From JBHEMK01 sp046262635 (GTDB taxonomy: Bacteria > Actinomycetota > Thermoleophilia > Gaiellales > Gaiellaceae), in the NCBI GenBank assembly GCA_046262635.1, contig JBHEMK010000114.1, positions 1-6,956 on the forward strand: a stretch of 6,956 bases of DNA, given 5' to 3'. Shown in pieces: positions 1 to 6,096 of the stretch. The notes beneath the pieces were generated by a model. The model was not told the origin of the DNA. It searched no databases and saw nothing but the letters and a program-made list of their open reading frames with translations. Both the position numbers and the translations under genes were made by a program. Within the stretch, counting starts at the first letter, position 1; each line of letters starts with the position of its first letter.

Positions 1-266
1 CCCGCGAAGCCGCGAATCGCGCGCCGGACCTGGGCCGCGAGCGAACCCCGCGCACCCACGACTTCGATCCGGCGAACGGCGAAGATCGAGGTCTCGCGCG
101 CGCCCGCATAGGCGCCCGCCCCGAGCGCGAGCAGCGCGAAGCCGACCAGCAAGGATTGCCCCGAGGGCAGCAGGCGGGACAGCCGGGCCTGCCCCGCGAC
201 GGGCCCACCCCGGGCCGGAAGCGCCGCTGCGCGCGCACGCTCCTGCCCTCGTCGCTTGCGAGCCAC
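1..266 (-). CDS. ftsQ: Cell division protein FtsQ (DivIB family), 3'-truncated by window edge
   Basis: FtsQ/DivIB is a single-pass membrane protein of the divisome that scaffolds FtsL and FtsB through its extracytoplasmic domains. Reading the minus strand from a GTG at 266 gives 88 visible residues: a basic cytoplasmic tail (MARKRRGQER...), a membrane span at about 38-57 (QSLLVGFALLALGAGAYAGA), then ETSIFAVRRIEVVGARGSLA (58-77), the expected first strand of a POTRA domain with the typical F-x-V-x-x-I-x-V-x-G pattern. The frame leaves the window at base 1. The start is uncertain: the GTG at 266 has no clear ribosome site, and the frame stays open upstream to a GTG at 440, which would add 58 residues. 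I prefer 266 because the upstream codons look non-coding and the basic start is typical. Its position after murC and murB fits ftsQ. Confidence 0.85.
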   Translation of the reverse strand, partial: MARKRRGQERARAAALPARGGPVAGQARLSRLLPSGQSLLVGFALLALGAGAYAGARETSIFAVRRIEVVGARGSLAAQVRRAIRGFA

Positions 267-445
267 GCGACCAAGTTCGCCGTGCCGACGCAGGCTCCTA
301 CCTCGTCCGCCGCGTTGATGTGTCAGCGTCTCGCCGTCCCGGCCCCCGCCGGCTTCACTCTGCCCGATCGAGACGCTCGGAGGCGGGGCCGTACTCCCTC
401 TCGAGGCGGTGACGAGAGCCGGCAACCGCGGAGCCTGCACCCGCC
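267..445. other. Gap between murB and the chosen ftsQ start
   Basis: This is 179 nt if ftsQ starts at 266. The ftsQ frame is open throughout, so part or all of it could encode a longer N-terminus from a GTG at 440 or a TTG at 425. Counted by eye, about 41 of the 58 codons (71%) end in G or C, and AGA, ACA, CAA, CGA and GGA all occur, which looks less gene-like than its neighbours. A 9-bp inverted repeat with an inner hairpin lies at 325-377. No promoter with good spacing was found. Confidence 0.5.
325..377. repeat. 9-bp inverted repeat with inner hairpin upstream of ftsQ
   Basis: AGCGTCTCG at 325-333 is the perfect reverse complement of CGAGACGCT at 369-377. The 35-nt interval contains, on the minus strand, a second stem CCGGC-GGGG-GCCGG. 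The transcript could fold into a stem with an inner hairpin ahead of ftsQ. Given the length searched and the GC content, a match like this may be chance. No U-tract follows. Confidence 0.4.
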
Positions 446-1324
446 TCAGAGGAGCGGCAGCTCGAGTGGCCCGAGCAACTCGACCTCGTGGCGGAGCGCG
501 ACGCCGAACCTCTCGCTCGCGCGACGGCGGGCCTCTGCCATCAGCGCCAGTGCCTCCCCCGAGCGGGCCCCGCCGGCGTTCTCGATGAAGTTCGCGTGCT
601 TCGGCGAGATCAGCGCGCCGCCGATCCGGTGCCCCTTGAGTCCGCATGCCTCGAGCATCAGGCCCGCCGTCAGCTCGTGCTCGGGGTTCTTGAAAACGCT
701 CCCGAAGGTCCGCTTATTCGTCGGCTGGGCCGCCTTCCGCTGCGCCTGCAGTTGCGCGACCCGCGCCTTGATCTCGGCGGCGGGTCGAGGCGCCAAGCGG
801 AACTCCACCTGCGCGATCACCTGGCTGTGACTGAGGTCGGAGTGCCGGTACCTCATGCCGAGTTCTTCCGGCCCCAGCCAGCCGGCTCCCTCTGCCGTCA
901 CGACGAGCGCCCTCACCATGATCCCGGCCCAGTCGCTCCCGTACGCGCCCGCGTTCATCCAGACGCCTCCGCCCGCCGTGCCAGGAATCGCGCACGCAAA
1001 CTCGAGCCCGCCGAGCCCGGCGGCACGCGCCCGATGGAGGGCGACCGCGTTCGGCGCGCCGCCGCCGGCGACGAGCAGCTCCCCGTGCACCTCCGCAGCA
1101 GCCAGCTCGCCCGCGAGCCGCACCACGAGCAGCTCCACCCCCTCGTCCGCGGCGAGCAGGTTGGAGCCGAGGCCGACCGTCGCCACGCCGAGGTCGCGCT
1201 CCGAGGCCCAGCGGAGCGCCGCTCCGAGCTCCGCCAGGGTCTCCGGACGCACGAGGGCGCGGGCAGGGCCGCCGGTCCCGAGCGTCGTCAACCGCGCCAG
1301 CGGGACGCCCTCCTCGATCTTCAC
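446..1324 (-). CDS. murB: UDP-N-acetylenolpyruvoylglucosamine reductase MurB
   Basis: MurB is the FAD-dependent, NADPH-using enzyme that reduces UDP-GlcNAc-enolpyruvate to UDP-MurNAc, the substrate of MurC just upstream. The 292-residue product starts at a GTG whose first four bases (GTGA) contain the murC stop, so translation is probably coupled. The FAD-binding part shows GLGSNLLAADEG (51-62) and IPGTAGGGVWMNAGAYG (113-129). The substrate domain shows YRHSDL (159-164), TFGSVFKNP (206-214) with the expected proton-donor S209, SPKHANFI (240-247) and a late glutamate, E280, in LRHEVELLG. The length fits the shorter type II MurB group (Bacillus and Staphylococcus style) better than the roughly 340-residue E. 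coli type I. In many actinobacteria murB lies outside the dcw cluster, so its position here is a useful taxonomic hint. The identity is secure. Confidence 0.96.
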   Translation of the reverse strand: MKIEEGVPLARLTTLGTGGPARALVRPETLAELGAALRWASERDLGVATVGLGSNLLAADEGVELLVVRLAGELAAAEVHGELLVAGGGAPNAVALHRARAAGLGGLEFACAIPGTAGGGVWMNAGAYGSDWAGIMVRALVVTAEGAGWLGPEELGMRYRHSDLSHSQVIAQVEFRLAPRPAAEIKARVAQLQAQRKAAQPTNKRTFGSVFKNPEHELTAGLMLEACGLKGHRIGGALISPKHANFIENAGGARSGEALALMAEARRRASERFGVALRHEVELLGPLELPLL

Positions 1325-2505
1325 GCCACCGCCGCCAGCACGAGCGGCACCGCACGGCCGACGTCGCCCGCCCCGAGGATCAGCACGACATCGCCCGGCC
1401 GGGCCCAGCTCGCGACGATGGGCGCCGCATCCTCGACGGCCGGTGCCCAGCCGATCCGCATGCCGGGTCGAATGCGCGCGAGCTCGTCGACGACGAGCCT
1501 GCCGGTCACGCCGTCGAGCGGCTGCTCCCGGGCGGCGTAGACGTCCGTGACGACGACCGCGTCAGCGGCGGCGAGCGCCACAGCGAACCCGTGCGCCAGG
1601 TGGAGCGTCCGCGAGTAGAGATGCGGCTGGAACACGACGAGGAGCCCGGCAGAGCCGCCCTCCCGCACCGCCGCAAGGTCGGCGGCGATCTCTGCCGGAT
1701 GGTGCGCGTAGCTGTCGAGCACGGCGACGCCGCCCGCCTTGCCCTTCGGCTCGAGACGCCGGCCGGCACCTTCGAACTCGACGAGCACGCGCTCTGCGTC
1801 CGTTCGCCGGACGCCCGCGAGCTCGAGCGCAGCCAGGGCCGCCGCCGCGTTGCGCCGGTTGTGCTCCCCCGGCACCCGCAGTTCGAGCGCGACCGGCTCG
1901 AGCGACTCGGCGCGCACGACGTGCGGCACCTCGGCGAGCCAGGCGTCGAACAGCGCGGCCACCTCCGCGCGCGAGCCGAAGGTCGTGTGATGGTCGAGAT
2001 CGACGTTGAGCAGAACGGCGACCTCGGGCCGGAGGGACGCGACTGAGCGGTCCGACTCGTCCCCCTCGACTACGAGCCAGCCCTCGCCGGTGCCCGCATT
2101 GCCGCCCAGCTGCGGCAGCTCACCGCCGACCAGGAAGGCAGGATCGAGCCCGAGCCGCTCGAGACAGAACGCGATCATGCCGGCGGTGGTCGTCTTGCCA
2201 TGCGCGCCGGCGACGACGATCGAACGCCGAAGAGAGACGAGCTCGGCGAGCAGCTCGGCACGCGGAGCACCCTCGACCCGGTCCACGTACGCCGTCGAAA
2301 CGACGATCTCCCAACCCGCCGCCGGAGCTGACGGCTCCGGCGAGATCTCGATCGCGATGTCTGCGAGCTGCGAGAGGTACGGCGTCACGATCCGATCCCA
2401 GCCGCCGACCTCGGCGCCCCAGGCCCGGGCGAGCTGCGCGTACGCGGAGAGCCCGGCGCCGCCGATTCCGACGAACCAGATCCGACGACCGTCAAGTGGA
2501 TGCAA
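1321..2505 (-). CDS. murC: UDP-N-acetylmuramate--L-alanine ligase MurC, compact form
   Basis: MurC joins L-alanine to UDP-MurNAc using ATP, the first step of stem-peptide assembly in the cytoplasm. Motifs in order: WFVGIGGAGLSAYAQL (10-25) in the UDP-binding domain, P-loop GAHGKTTT (100-107), EGDESDRS (147-154), NVDLDHHTTFGS (167-178), VPGEHNRRNA (211-220), DSYAHHPAEI (264-273), FQPHLYSRT (292-300) and DVYAAREQP (321-329). The start is a TTG at 2505, overlapping the murG end by 14 nt, with AGGAG upstream. The stop forms a GTGA with the murB start. At 394 residues it is well short of the common 450-490. The loss seems to fall in the N-terminal domain and in the central domain between DHHTTFGS and VPGEHN, where only about 32 residues remain. 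All catalytic motifs are kept, so it should be active. The order of motifs and YAHHP point to MurC rather than Mpl. Confidence 0.96.
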   Translation of the reverse strand: MHPLDGRRIWFVGIGGAGLSAYAQLARAWGAEVGGWDRIVTPYLSQLADIAIEISPEPSAPAAGWEIVVSTAYVDRVEGAPRAELLAELVSLRRSIVVAGAHGKTTTAGMIAFCLERLGLDPAFLVGGELPQLGGNAGTGEGWLVVEGDESDRSVASLRPEVAVLLNVDLDHHTTFGSRAEVAALFDAWLAEVPHVVRAESLEPVALELRVPGEHNRRNAAAALAALELAGVRRTDAERVLVEFEGAGRRLEPKGKAGGVAVLDSYAHHPAEIAADLAAVREGGSAGLLVVFQPHLYSRTLHLAHGFAVALAAADAVVVTDVYAAREQPLDGVTGRLVVDELARIRPGMRIGWAPAVEDAAPIVASWARPGDVVLILGAGDVGRAVPLVLAAVA

Positions 2506-3559
2506 GTTCGATCAGCTCCTGGGCAATCTCCTCGGCGGCCTCCGGCCTCGCCGCCCTGCGCATCGCCTCACCCATGGCGGCCAGCCGCTCCGGATGGCCG
2601 AGCAGCTCCTCCACCTCTCGGCGCAGGTCGAGCTCGCCCTCCCGAACAAGTACGGCGCCGCCGGCCTCGACGAAGTAGCGGGCGTTCTTCGCCTGATGGT
2701 CGGCCGTCGCGTGCGGGAACGGAACGAGAATCGCCGCTTTGCCCGCGGCGGCCACCTCCCACACCGAGCCGCCCGACCGCGCCACCACGAGATCCGCCGC
2801 CGCGAGCGCGTCGCCGAAGTCGTCGACGTAGGGGACGAGCACGTAGCCCACCCGCCGCCGCCGGCGCTCGAGCTGCGGGTAGTCCCGCCGGCCGCAGACG
2901 TGAAGGACAGTCGGGCCTTGGCACGCGAACGCGTCGTAGGCGAGCTCGTTGAGGCGCTTCGCCCCCTGCGAGCCGCCGAAGACGAGCACGACCGGGCCCG
3001 GCAGCTCGCGGAGCAGCCGTCGGCGCGCCGCTTCGGGATCGCCGGCGCGGGAGGAGGACGGGATCGGGCGGCCGACGACGCTGTACTTGGCGCCGTTCCG
3101 ACCATCGAGGCGATACGCCAGAAACACGCGCCGGGCCGCCGGCGCCGCGAGCCGGTTTGCCAACCCGAGATGCGCATCAGCCTCCATCAGCGCGGCCGGA
3201 ATCCGCAGCAGCCCGGCCGCGAGCACCACCGGTCCCGCGACGTAGCCGCCGCCTCCGAGCACGACGTCGGGCCGGCGGTGTCGCAGGATCCGGACTGCCG
3301 CAAGCTGGGCCGCGACAGCGCGGGAGAGCGCCCGCACGAGGCCCGGGCCGACCGCCCGAGGAATGCCCTCGACGCGGAACGGATCGAAGGGGAAGCCCGC
3401 CTCAGGAACGAGCTGTGCTTCGACGCGGTCCGGCGACCCGGCGAAGGTCACCGCCACTCCGCGCCTGCGCAGAGCTTCGGCCACCGCTAGCGACGGCGCG
3501 ACGTGGCCGACCGTCCCCCCGGCTGCGATCACGCACTTCAGCTCGTGCTTCTGCTCCAT
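2492..3559 (-). CDS. murG: Lipid II synthase MurG (UDP-GlcNAc transferase)
   Basis: MurG is a GT-B glycosyltransferase on the inner face of the membrane that adds GlcNAc to lipid I, giving lipid II. The 355 residues match the usual length. The N-domain shows the first glycine loop as AAGGTVGHVAPSLAVAEAL (12-30), GGGGYVAGP (102-110) and a VVGRPI linker (161-166). The C-domain shows GGSQGAKRLNE (195-205) and the donor-site block RSGGSVWEVAAAGK (261-274) with E268, followed by VPFPHATADHQ (279-289). Two variants stand out: GGTVGH instead of the usual GGTGGH, and EAD (126-128) where EQN is common. The start is the ATG at 3559, which lacks a good ribosome site; a GTG at 3532 would trim nine residues before the glycine loop. 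The gene starts inside the ftsW frame and overlaps murC by 14 nt. The identity is secure. Confidence 0.96.
   Translation of the reverse strand: MEQKHELKCVIAAGGTVGHVAPSLAVAEALRRRGVAVTFAGSPDRVEAQLVPEAGFPFDPFRVEGIPRAVGPGLVRALSRAVAAQLAAVRILRHRRPDVVLGGGGYVAGPVVLAAGLLRIPAALMEADAHLGLANRLAAPAARRVFLAYRLDGRNGAKYSVVGRPIPSSSRAGDPEAARRRLLRELPGPVVLVFGGSQGAKRLNELAYDAFACQGPTVLHVCGRRDYPQLERRRRRVGYVLVPYVDDFGDALAAADLVVARSGGSVWEVAAAGKAAILVPFPHATADHQAKNARYFVEAGGAVLVREGELDLRREVEELLGHPERLAAMGEAMRRAARPEAAEEIAQELIELAST
2516..2520 (-). promoter_or_regulatory. Ribosome binding site supporting the murC TTG start
   Basis: AGGAG on the minus strand lies 10 nt upstream of the TTG at 2505, inside the 3' end of murG. No ATG or GTG is available between here and the conserved FVGIGGAG strand of MurC, so this site supports the TTG as the start. 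The spacing is a little long but workable. Confidence 0.6.
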
Positions 3560-4646
3560 GGCTACGGGCGATGTTAAGGAGGATCCCGACGGAGAGGAGG
3601 TCGACGACGAGCGAGGAGCCGCCGTAGGAGACGAACGGGAGCGGGATTCCGGTCAGGGGGGCGAGCCCGAGCACCGCCGCGACGTTGATCACGGCCTGCC
3701 CGCAGATCAGTGCGGTCAAGCCCGCGGCCAGGCGCTTCCCGAACGGATCCTTGCAGCGCAACGCGAGGCGCAGCCCAGCGTAGGCGAACGAGCAGTAGGC
3801 GGCGAGCAGCGCGGCGACGCCCACGAGGCCGAGCTCCTCTCCGATCACTGCCAGAATCATGTCGGTGTGGGCCTCCGGCAGATAGTGGATCTTTTCGATC
3901 CCCTGGCCGAGGCCACGTCCGAAGACGCCGCCCGAGCCCAGGCTGATCAACGCCTGGACATTTTGCAGACCGGCGCCGCGTGGGTCCTTCCACGGGTCGA
4001 GGAACGTGAAAAAGCGCGCCCGCCGGTACGTGGAGATTGCGACCGACGCAAGTCCGAGCCCGACGACGATCCCGGACGCCGACCCGAGTGTCGGCAGCCG
4101 CGTACCCGAGATCAGCAGGACCGCGGCGACCATGACGACGATCGTGATTGCCGTCCCGAGGTCCGGCTCGGCCACGATCAGCAGGCAGAAGACGCCGACG
4201 AGCAGGCCCGTCGGACGGGCAAGCTCCTTCAGCGAGTGCGGCGCCGGCCTGCGGGCGAAGTAGGCGGCCGCCCAGACTGCGAGCGCGAGCTTCGCCACCT
4301 CCGACGGCTGAAACGCCACCGGCCCGAAGGCGATCCAGCGGCGCGCGCCGTTGATCCTGACGCCGACGACCAGCGCGGCCGCGCAGAGGACGAGCGCCGT
4401 GACCACGAGTCCCGGGGCGACCCGCTTCCAGCTGCGGAAGTCAGTGCGCGCGAACACGATCATCAGCACGAGACCGAGCGCCGCGTAGATCCCCTGCCGC
4501 TCGAGGTAGCCGGTCGGGCTGCGCCCGCCGAGCGCGGCGGACGCCGAGGTGGCGCTGTAGACCATCACAAGTCCGAACGCAACGAGTGCGAGGGTGACGA
4601 GGATCAGCAGGTGCGACTCGAGGTTGCCCTCCTGCCTCTTGCTCAC
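3402..4646 (-). CDS. ftsW: Lipid II polymerase / cell division protein FtsW, with overlapping C-terminal tail
   Basis: FtsW is the SEDS-family peptidoglycan glycosyltransferase of the divisome and works in the membrane with a class b penicillin-binding protein. The 414-residue frame begins at a GTG inside the murD stop (GTGA), with GGGGA 7 nt upstream. About ten hydrophobic segments are visible, the first at about 12-31. SEDS signatures are NGARRWIAFG (99-108), QPSEVAKLA (113-121), EPDLGTA (160-166), LPEAHTDMILAVIGEELG with the expected catalytic D262, and PFVSYGGSS (337-345). The conserved domain ends at about NIAR (358-361). The frame then runs 158 nt into murG, adding about 52 Arg/Ser/Gly-rich residues (363-414) with no visible family motif. 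A TAG in another frame at 3564-3562, 2 nt before the murG ATG, looks like the kind of stop that would normally close the gene. The protein call is secure; the C-terminal end is doubtful. Confidence 0.94.
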   Translation of the reverse strand: MSKRQEGNLESHLLILVTLALVAFGLVMVYSATSASAALGGRSPTGYLERQGIYAALGLVLMIVFARTDFRSWKRVAPGLVVTALVLCAAALVVGVRINGARRWIAFGPVAFQPSEVAKLALAVWAAAYFARRPAPHSLKELARPTGLLVGVFCLLIVAEPDLGTAITIVVMVAAVLLISGTRLPTLGSASGIVVGLGLASVAISTYRRARFFTFLDPWKDPRGAGLQNVQALISLGSGGVFGRGLGQGIEKIHYLPEAHTDMILAVIGEELGLVGVAALLAAYCSFAYAGLRLALRCKDPFGKRLAAGLTALICGQAVINVAAVLGLAPLTGIPLPFVSYGGSSLVVDLLSVGILLNIARSHGAEARAEVRDRSRGDGRPRRAVASGGRSSAQARSGGDLRRVAGPRRSTARS

Positions 4647-5887
4647 TCGAGTTCCCCGACGAGCCGGCGGAATGCGTCCCCACGCTGCTCGAAACCGTCG
4701 AACTGGTCAAAGCTGGCACACGCCGGCGAGAGAAGCACGACGTCTCCTGGCTCGGCCTCGGCCGCCGCGCCGCGCACGGCGGTCGCGAGGTTGCCGTCCC
4801 GCTGATACGGACGCCCCGCGCGGTCGAGCGCGGCCGCGAGCTCGTCCGCCGCGTCGCCGATCAGATGGACGGAGCGGACCGCCGGCGGCAGGTCGCGCGC
4901 GAAGCGCTCGAGGTTCTCACCCTTGAGCGAGCCGCCGAGGATCAGGCGCAGCGGCGCAGCGAAGGATGCGACCCCGCGCCTGGCCGCCGCCGTGTTGGTG
5001 GCCTTTGAGTCGTTGATGTAGCGCACGCCGCGCAGCTCGCGCACGAGCTCGAGACGGTGCGGAACGCCGGGGAACGTCCGCAGTGCCTCTGCGATCGCGG
5101 CGTCGTCGATGCCCGCGACGCGAGCGGCTGCCGTTGCAGCGGCGGCATTCTCCCGGTTGTGCACGCCCGGGATCAGCGGCTCTGCCGGGAGCGGGTCCGC
5201 CGCCTCGAACGCGATCCCGGGCAGGCCGAGCCCGCGCGGGACGATCGCGGCGCCGGAGCGCTCGAAAATCCGAAGCTTCGCGTCGCGGTACGTCTCGAAG
5301 CTCCCGTAGCGGTCGAGGTGGTCCGGCTCAAGGTTGAGCAGAACGGCGATCTCGCACGCGAGCTCGTGGACGTCCTCCAGCTGGAAACTCGAGAGCTCGC
5401 AGACGACCCACGCGTCCGGCGCGATCGCCTCGGCTACTTGGACGAGCGGCCGTCCGATGTTTCCCGCGACCTCGACCGGCCGCCCGGCGGCGCGGAAGAT
5501 GGCGCCGAGCAGCTCGGAGGTCGTGGTCTTCCCGTTCGTCCCGGTCACGCCGACGAGCGGGTTGGCCGGCAGCAAGCGGAAGCCGAGCTCAATCTCGCTC
5601 CAGACCGGGATCCTCCGCGCACGCGCGGCCGCCGGCAGAGGCGACTCTCCCGGCACCCCCGGGCTCTTGACCACCAGCTCGACACCCTGCAACAGCGAAT
5701 CCTCCTCGATCCCGAGGTGGACTTCGACGCCTGCCTCTGCAAGCCTGCCCGGGTCGGCGGCGGCGGAGCGGTCGGCGGCGATGACCTGCACGCCGCGGCG
5801 CGCCAGCGCGAGCGCTGCCGCGCGGCCGGAGCGGGCGATCCCGACGACGAGCACACGCCGGGGGAGATCGAGCGGAGGGCCGTTCAT
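4643..5887 (-). CDS. murD: UDP-N-acetylmuramoyl-L-alanine--D-glutamate ligase MurD
   Basis: MurD is a cytoplasmic ATP-dependent ligase that adds D-glutamate to UDP-MurNAc-L-Ala. The 414-residue product has the three Mur-ligase domains: an N-terminal Rossmann-like UDP-binding part starting RVLVVGIARSGRAAA (11-25); a central ATPase domain with P-loop VTGTNGKTTT (114-123), ELSSFQLE (164-171), NLEPDHLDRYGS (185-196) and the expected carbamylated lysine K204 in YRDAKLRIF; then GVHNREN (241-247) and a C-terminal domain with NDSKATN (292-298) and SPACASFDQF (387-396). The ATG at 5887 is preceded by only a weak GGAA, but it places the N-terminal strand correctly. The stop overlaps the ftsW start in a GTGA. 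Compared with E. coli MurD as I recall it, the stretch between K204 and H243 is about 30 residues shorter, so the central domain is compact. The identity is secure. Confidence 0.96.
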   Translation of the reverse strand: MNGPPLDLPRRVLVVGIARSGRAAALALARRGVQVIAADRSAAADPGRLAEAGVEVHLGIEEDSLLQGVELVVKSPGVPGESPLPAAARARRIPVWSEIELGFRLLPANPLVGVTGTNGKTTTSELLGAIFRAAGRPVEVAGNIGRPLVQVAEAIAPDAWVVCELSSFQLEDVHELACEIAVLLNLEPDHLDRYGSFETYRDAKLRIFERSGAAIVPRGLGLPGIAFEAADPLPAEPLIPGVHNRENAAAATAAARVAGIDDAAIAEALRTFPGVPHRLELVRELRGVRYINDSKATNTAAARRGVASFAAPLRLILGGSLKGENLERFARDLPPAVRSVHLIGDAADELAAALDRAGRPYQRDGNLATAVRGAAAEAEPGDVVLLSPACASFDQFDGFEQRGDAFRRLVGELE

Positions 5888-5963
5888 CGTTTGCAGGATT
5901 CCAGCGCGCCGGGCCTACCCCTGCCGCGCGTATGCAGCCAGACGACCTCTCGGCGGCCGCCAG

Positions 5964-5977
5964 GCGGCGCGCGCCGC
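5964..5977. repeat. 14-bp perfect GC palindrome in the gap before murD
   Basis: GCGGCGCGCGCCGC reads the same on both strands. A second palindrome, GGCGGCCGCC, lies immediately to its left (5952-5961). Together they could fold into GC-rich stems in the RNA leading to murD. No U-tract follows on the minus strand, so this is not a classic terminator. Purely G/C palindromes of this size are not rare at about 70% GC, and any function is speculative. Confidence 0.4.
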
Positions 5978-6007
5978 GCCTTGCCTCGACAACGACAACC
6001 GAACGGG

Positions 6008-6035
6008 ATGATCCCGCGCGAATGATCCCGCGCGA
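6008..6035. repeat. Perfect 14-bp tandem direct repeat
   Basis: The 14-mer ATGATCCCGCGCGA (plus strand) occurs twice with no spacer, at 6008-6021 and 6022-6035. The first copy overlaps an odd palindrome, CGGGATGATCCCG at 6004-6016 (6-bp arms around one central base). The repeat lies about 120 nt upstream of the murD start. A perfect 14-bp tandem copy is unlikely by chance even at this GC content, so it is probably a slippage duplication or a doubled protein-binding site. Confidence 0.8.
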
Positions 6036-6096
6036 ACGCTCCCGCAAGCCGCACGGGCCGCACACGGCCACGCTGGCCCTAACGCCTCGACGCGCG

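Larger units (their letters stand above)
5888..6096. other. 209-nt intergenic gap upstream of murD
   Basis: This is the only sizeable certain gap in an otherwise tightly packed run. It lies between the small gene's stop and the murD ATG. I see no convincing coding frame, no sigma70-like -35/-10 pair at proper spacing, and no T-tract after a hairpin. A TTGACG overlaps the small gene's stop on the minus strand but has no partner at 16-18 nt. The gap contains a perfect 14-bp tandem duplication and a 13-bp odd palindrome (6004-6035), plus GC palindromes near 5951-5977. It could hold a murD promoter, an operator or an RNA structure, but nothing here proves it. Confidence 0.5.

Noticed and set aside
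156..1550. Plus-strand open frames of 224, 350 and 231 codons opposite murB and the ftsQ/murB gap
   Set aside because: Low-complexity Arg/Ser/Pro-rich translations antisense to a clear MurB. Nothing suggests real coding.
3574..3582. Strong plus-strand ribosome-site-like sequence TTAAGGAGG
   Set aside because: It lies antisense within the 3' part of ftsW, and no credible plus-strand gene follows. On the minus strand it reads as FtsW codons around GILLNIA.
2006..4805. Long plus-strand open frames (494 and 480 codons) opposite murC, murG and ftsW
   Set aside because: They are antisense to genes with complete family motifs. Their translations are Arg/Pro/Ala/Asp-rich with no recognisable motif, as expected of shadow frames at high GC.
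5951..5977. GC palindromes as a rho-independent terminator between the small gene and murD
   Set aside because: No T-rich tract follows the stems on the minus strand, and ending transcription here would cut an operon whose other genes are tightly coupled.
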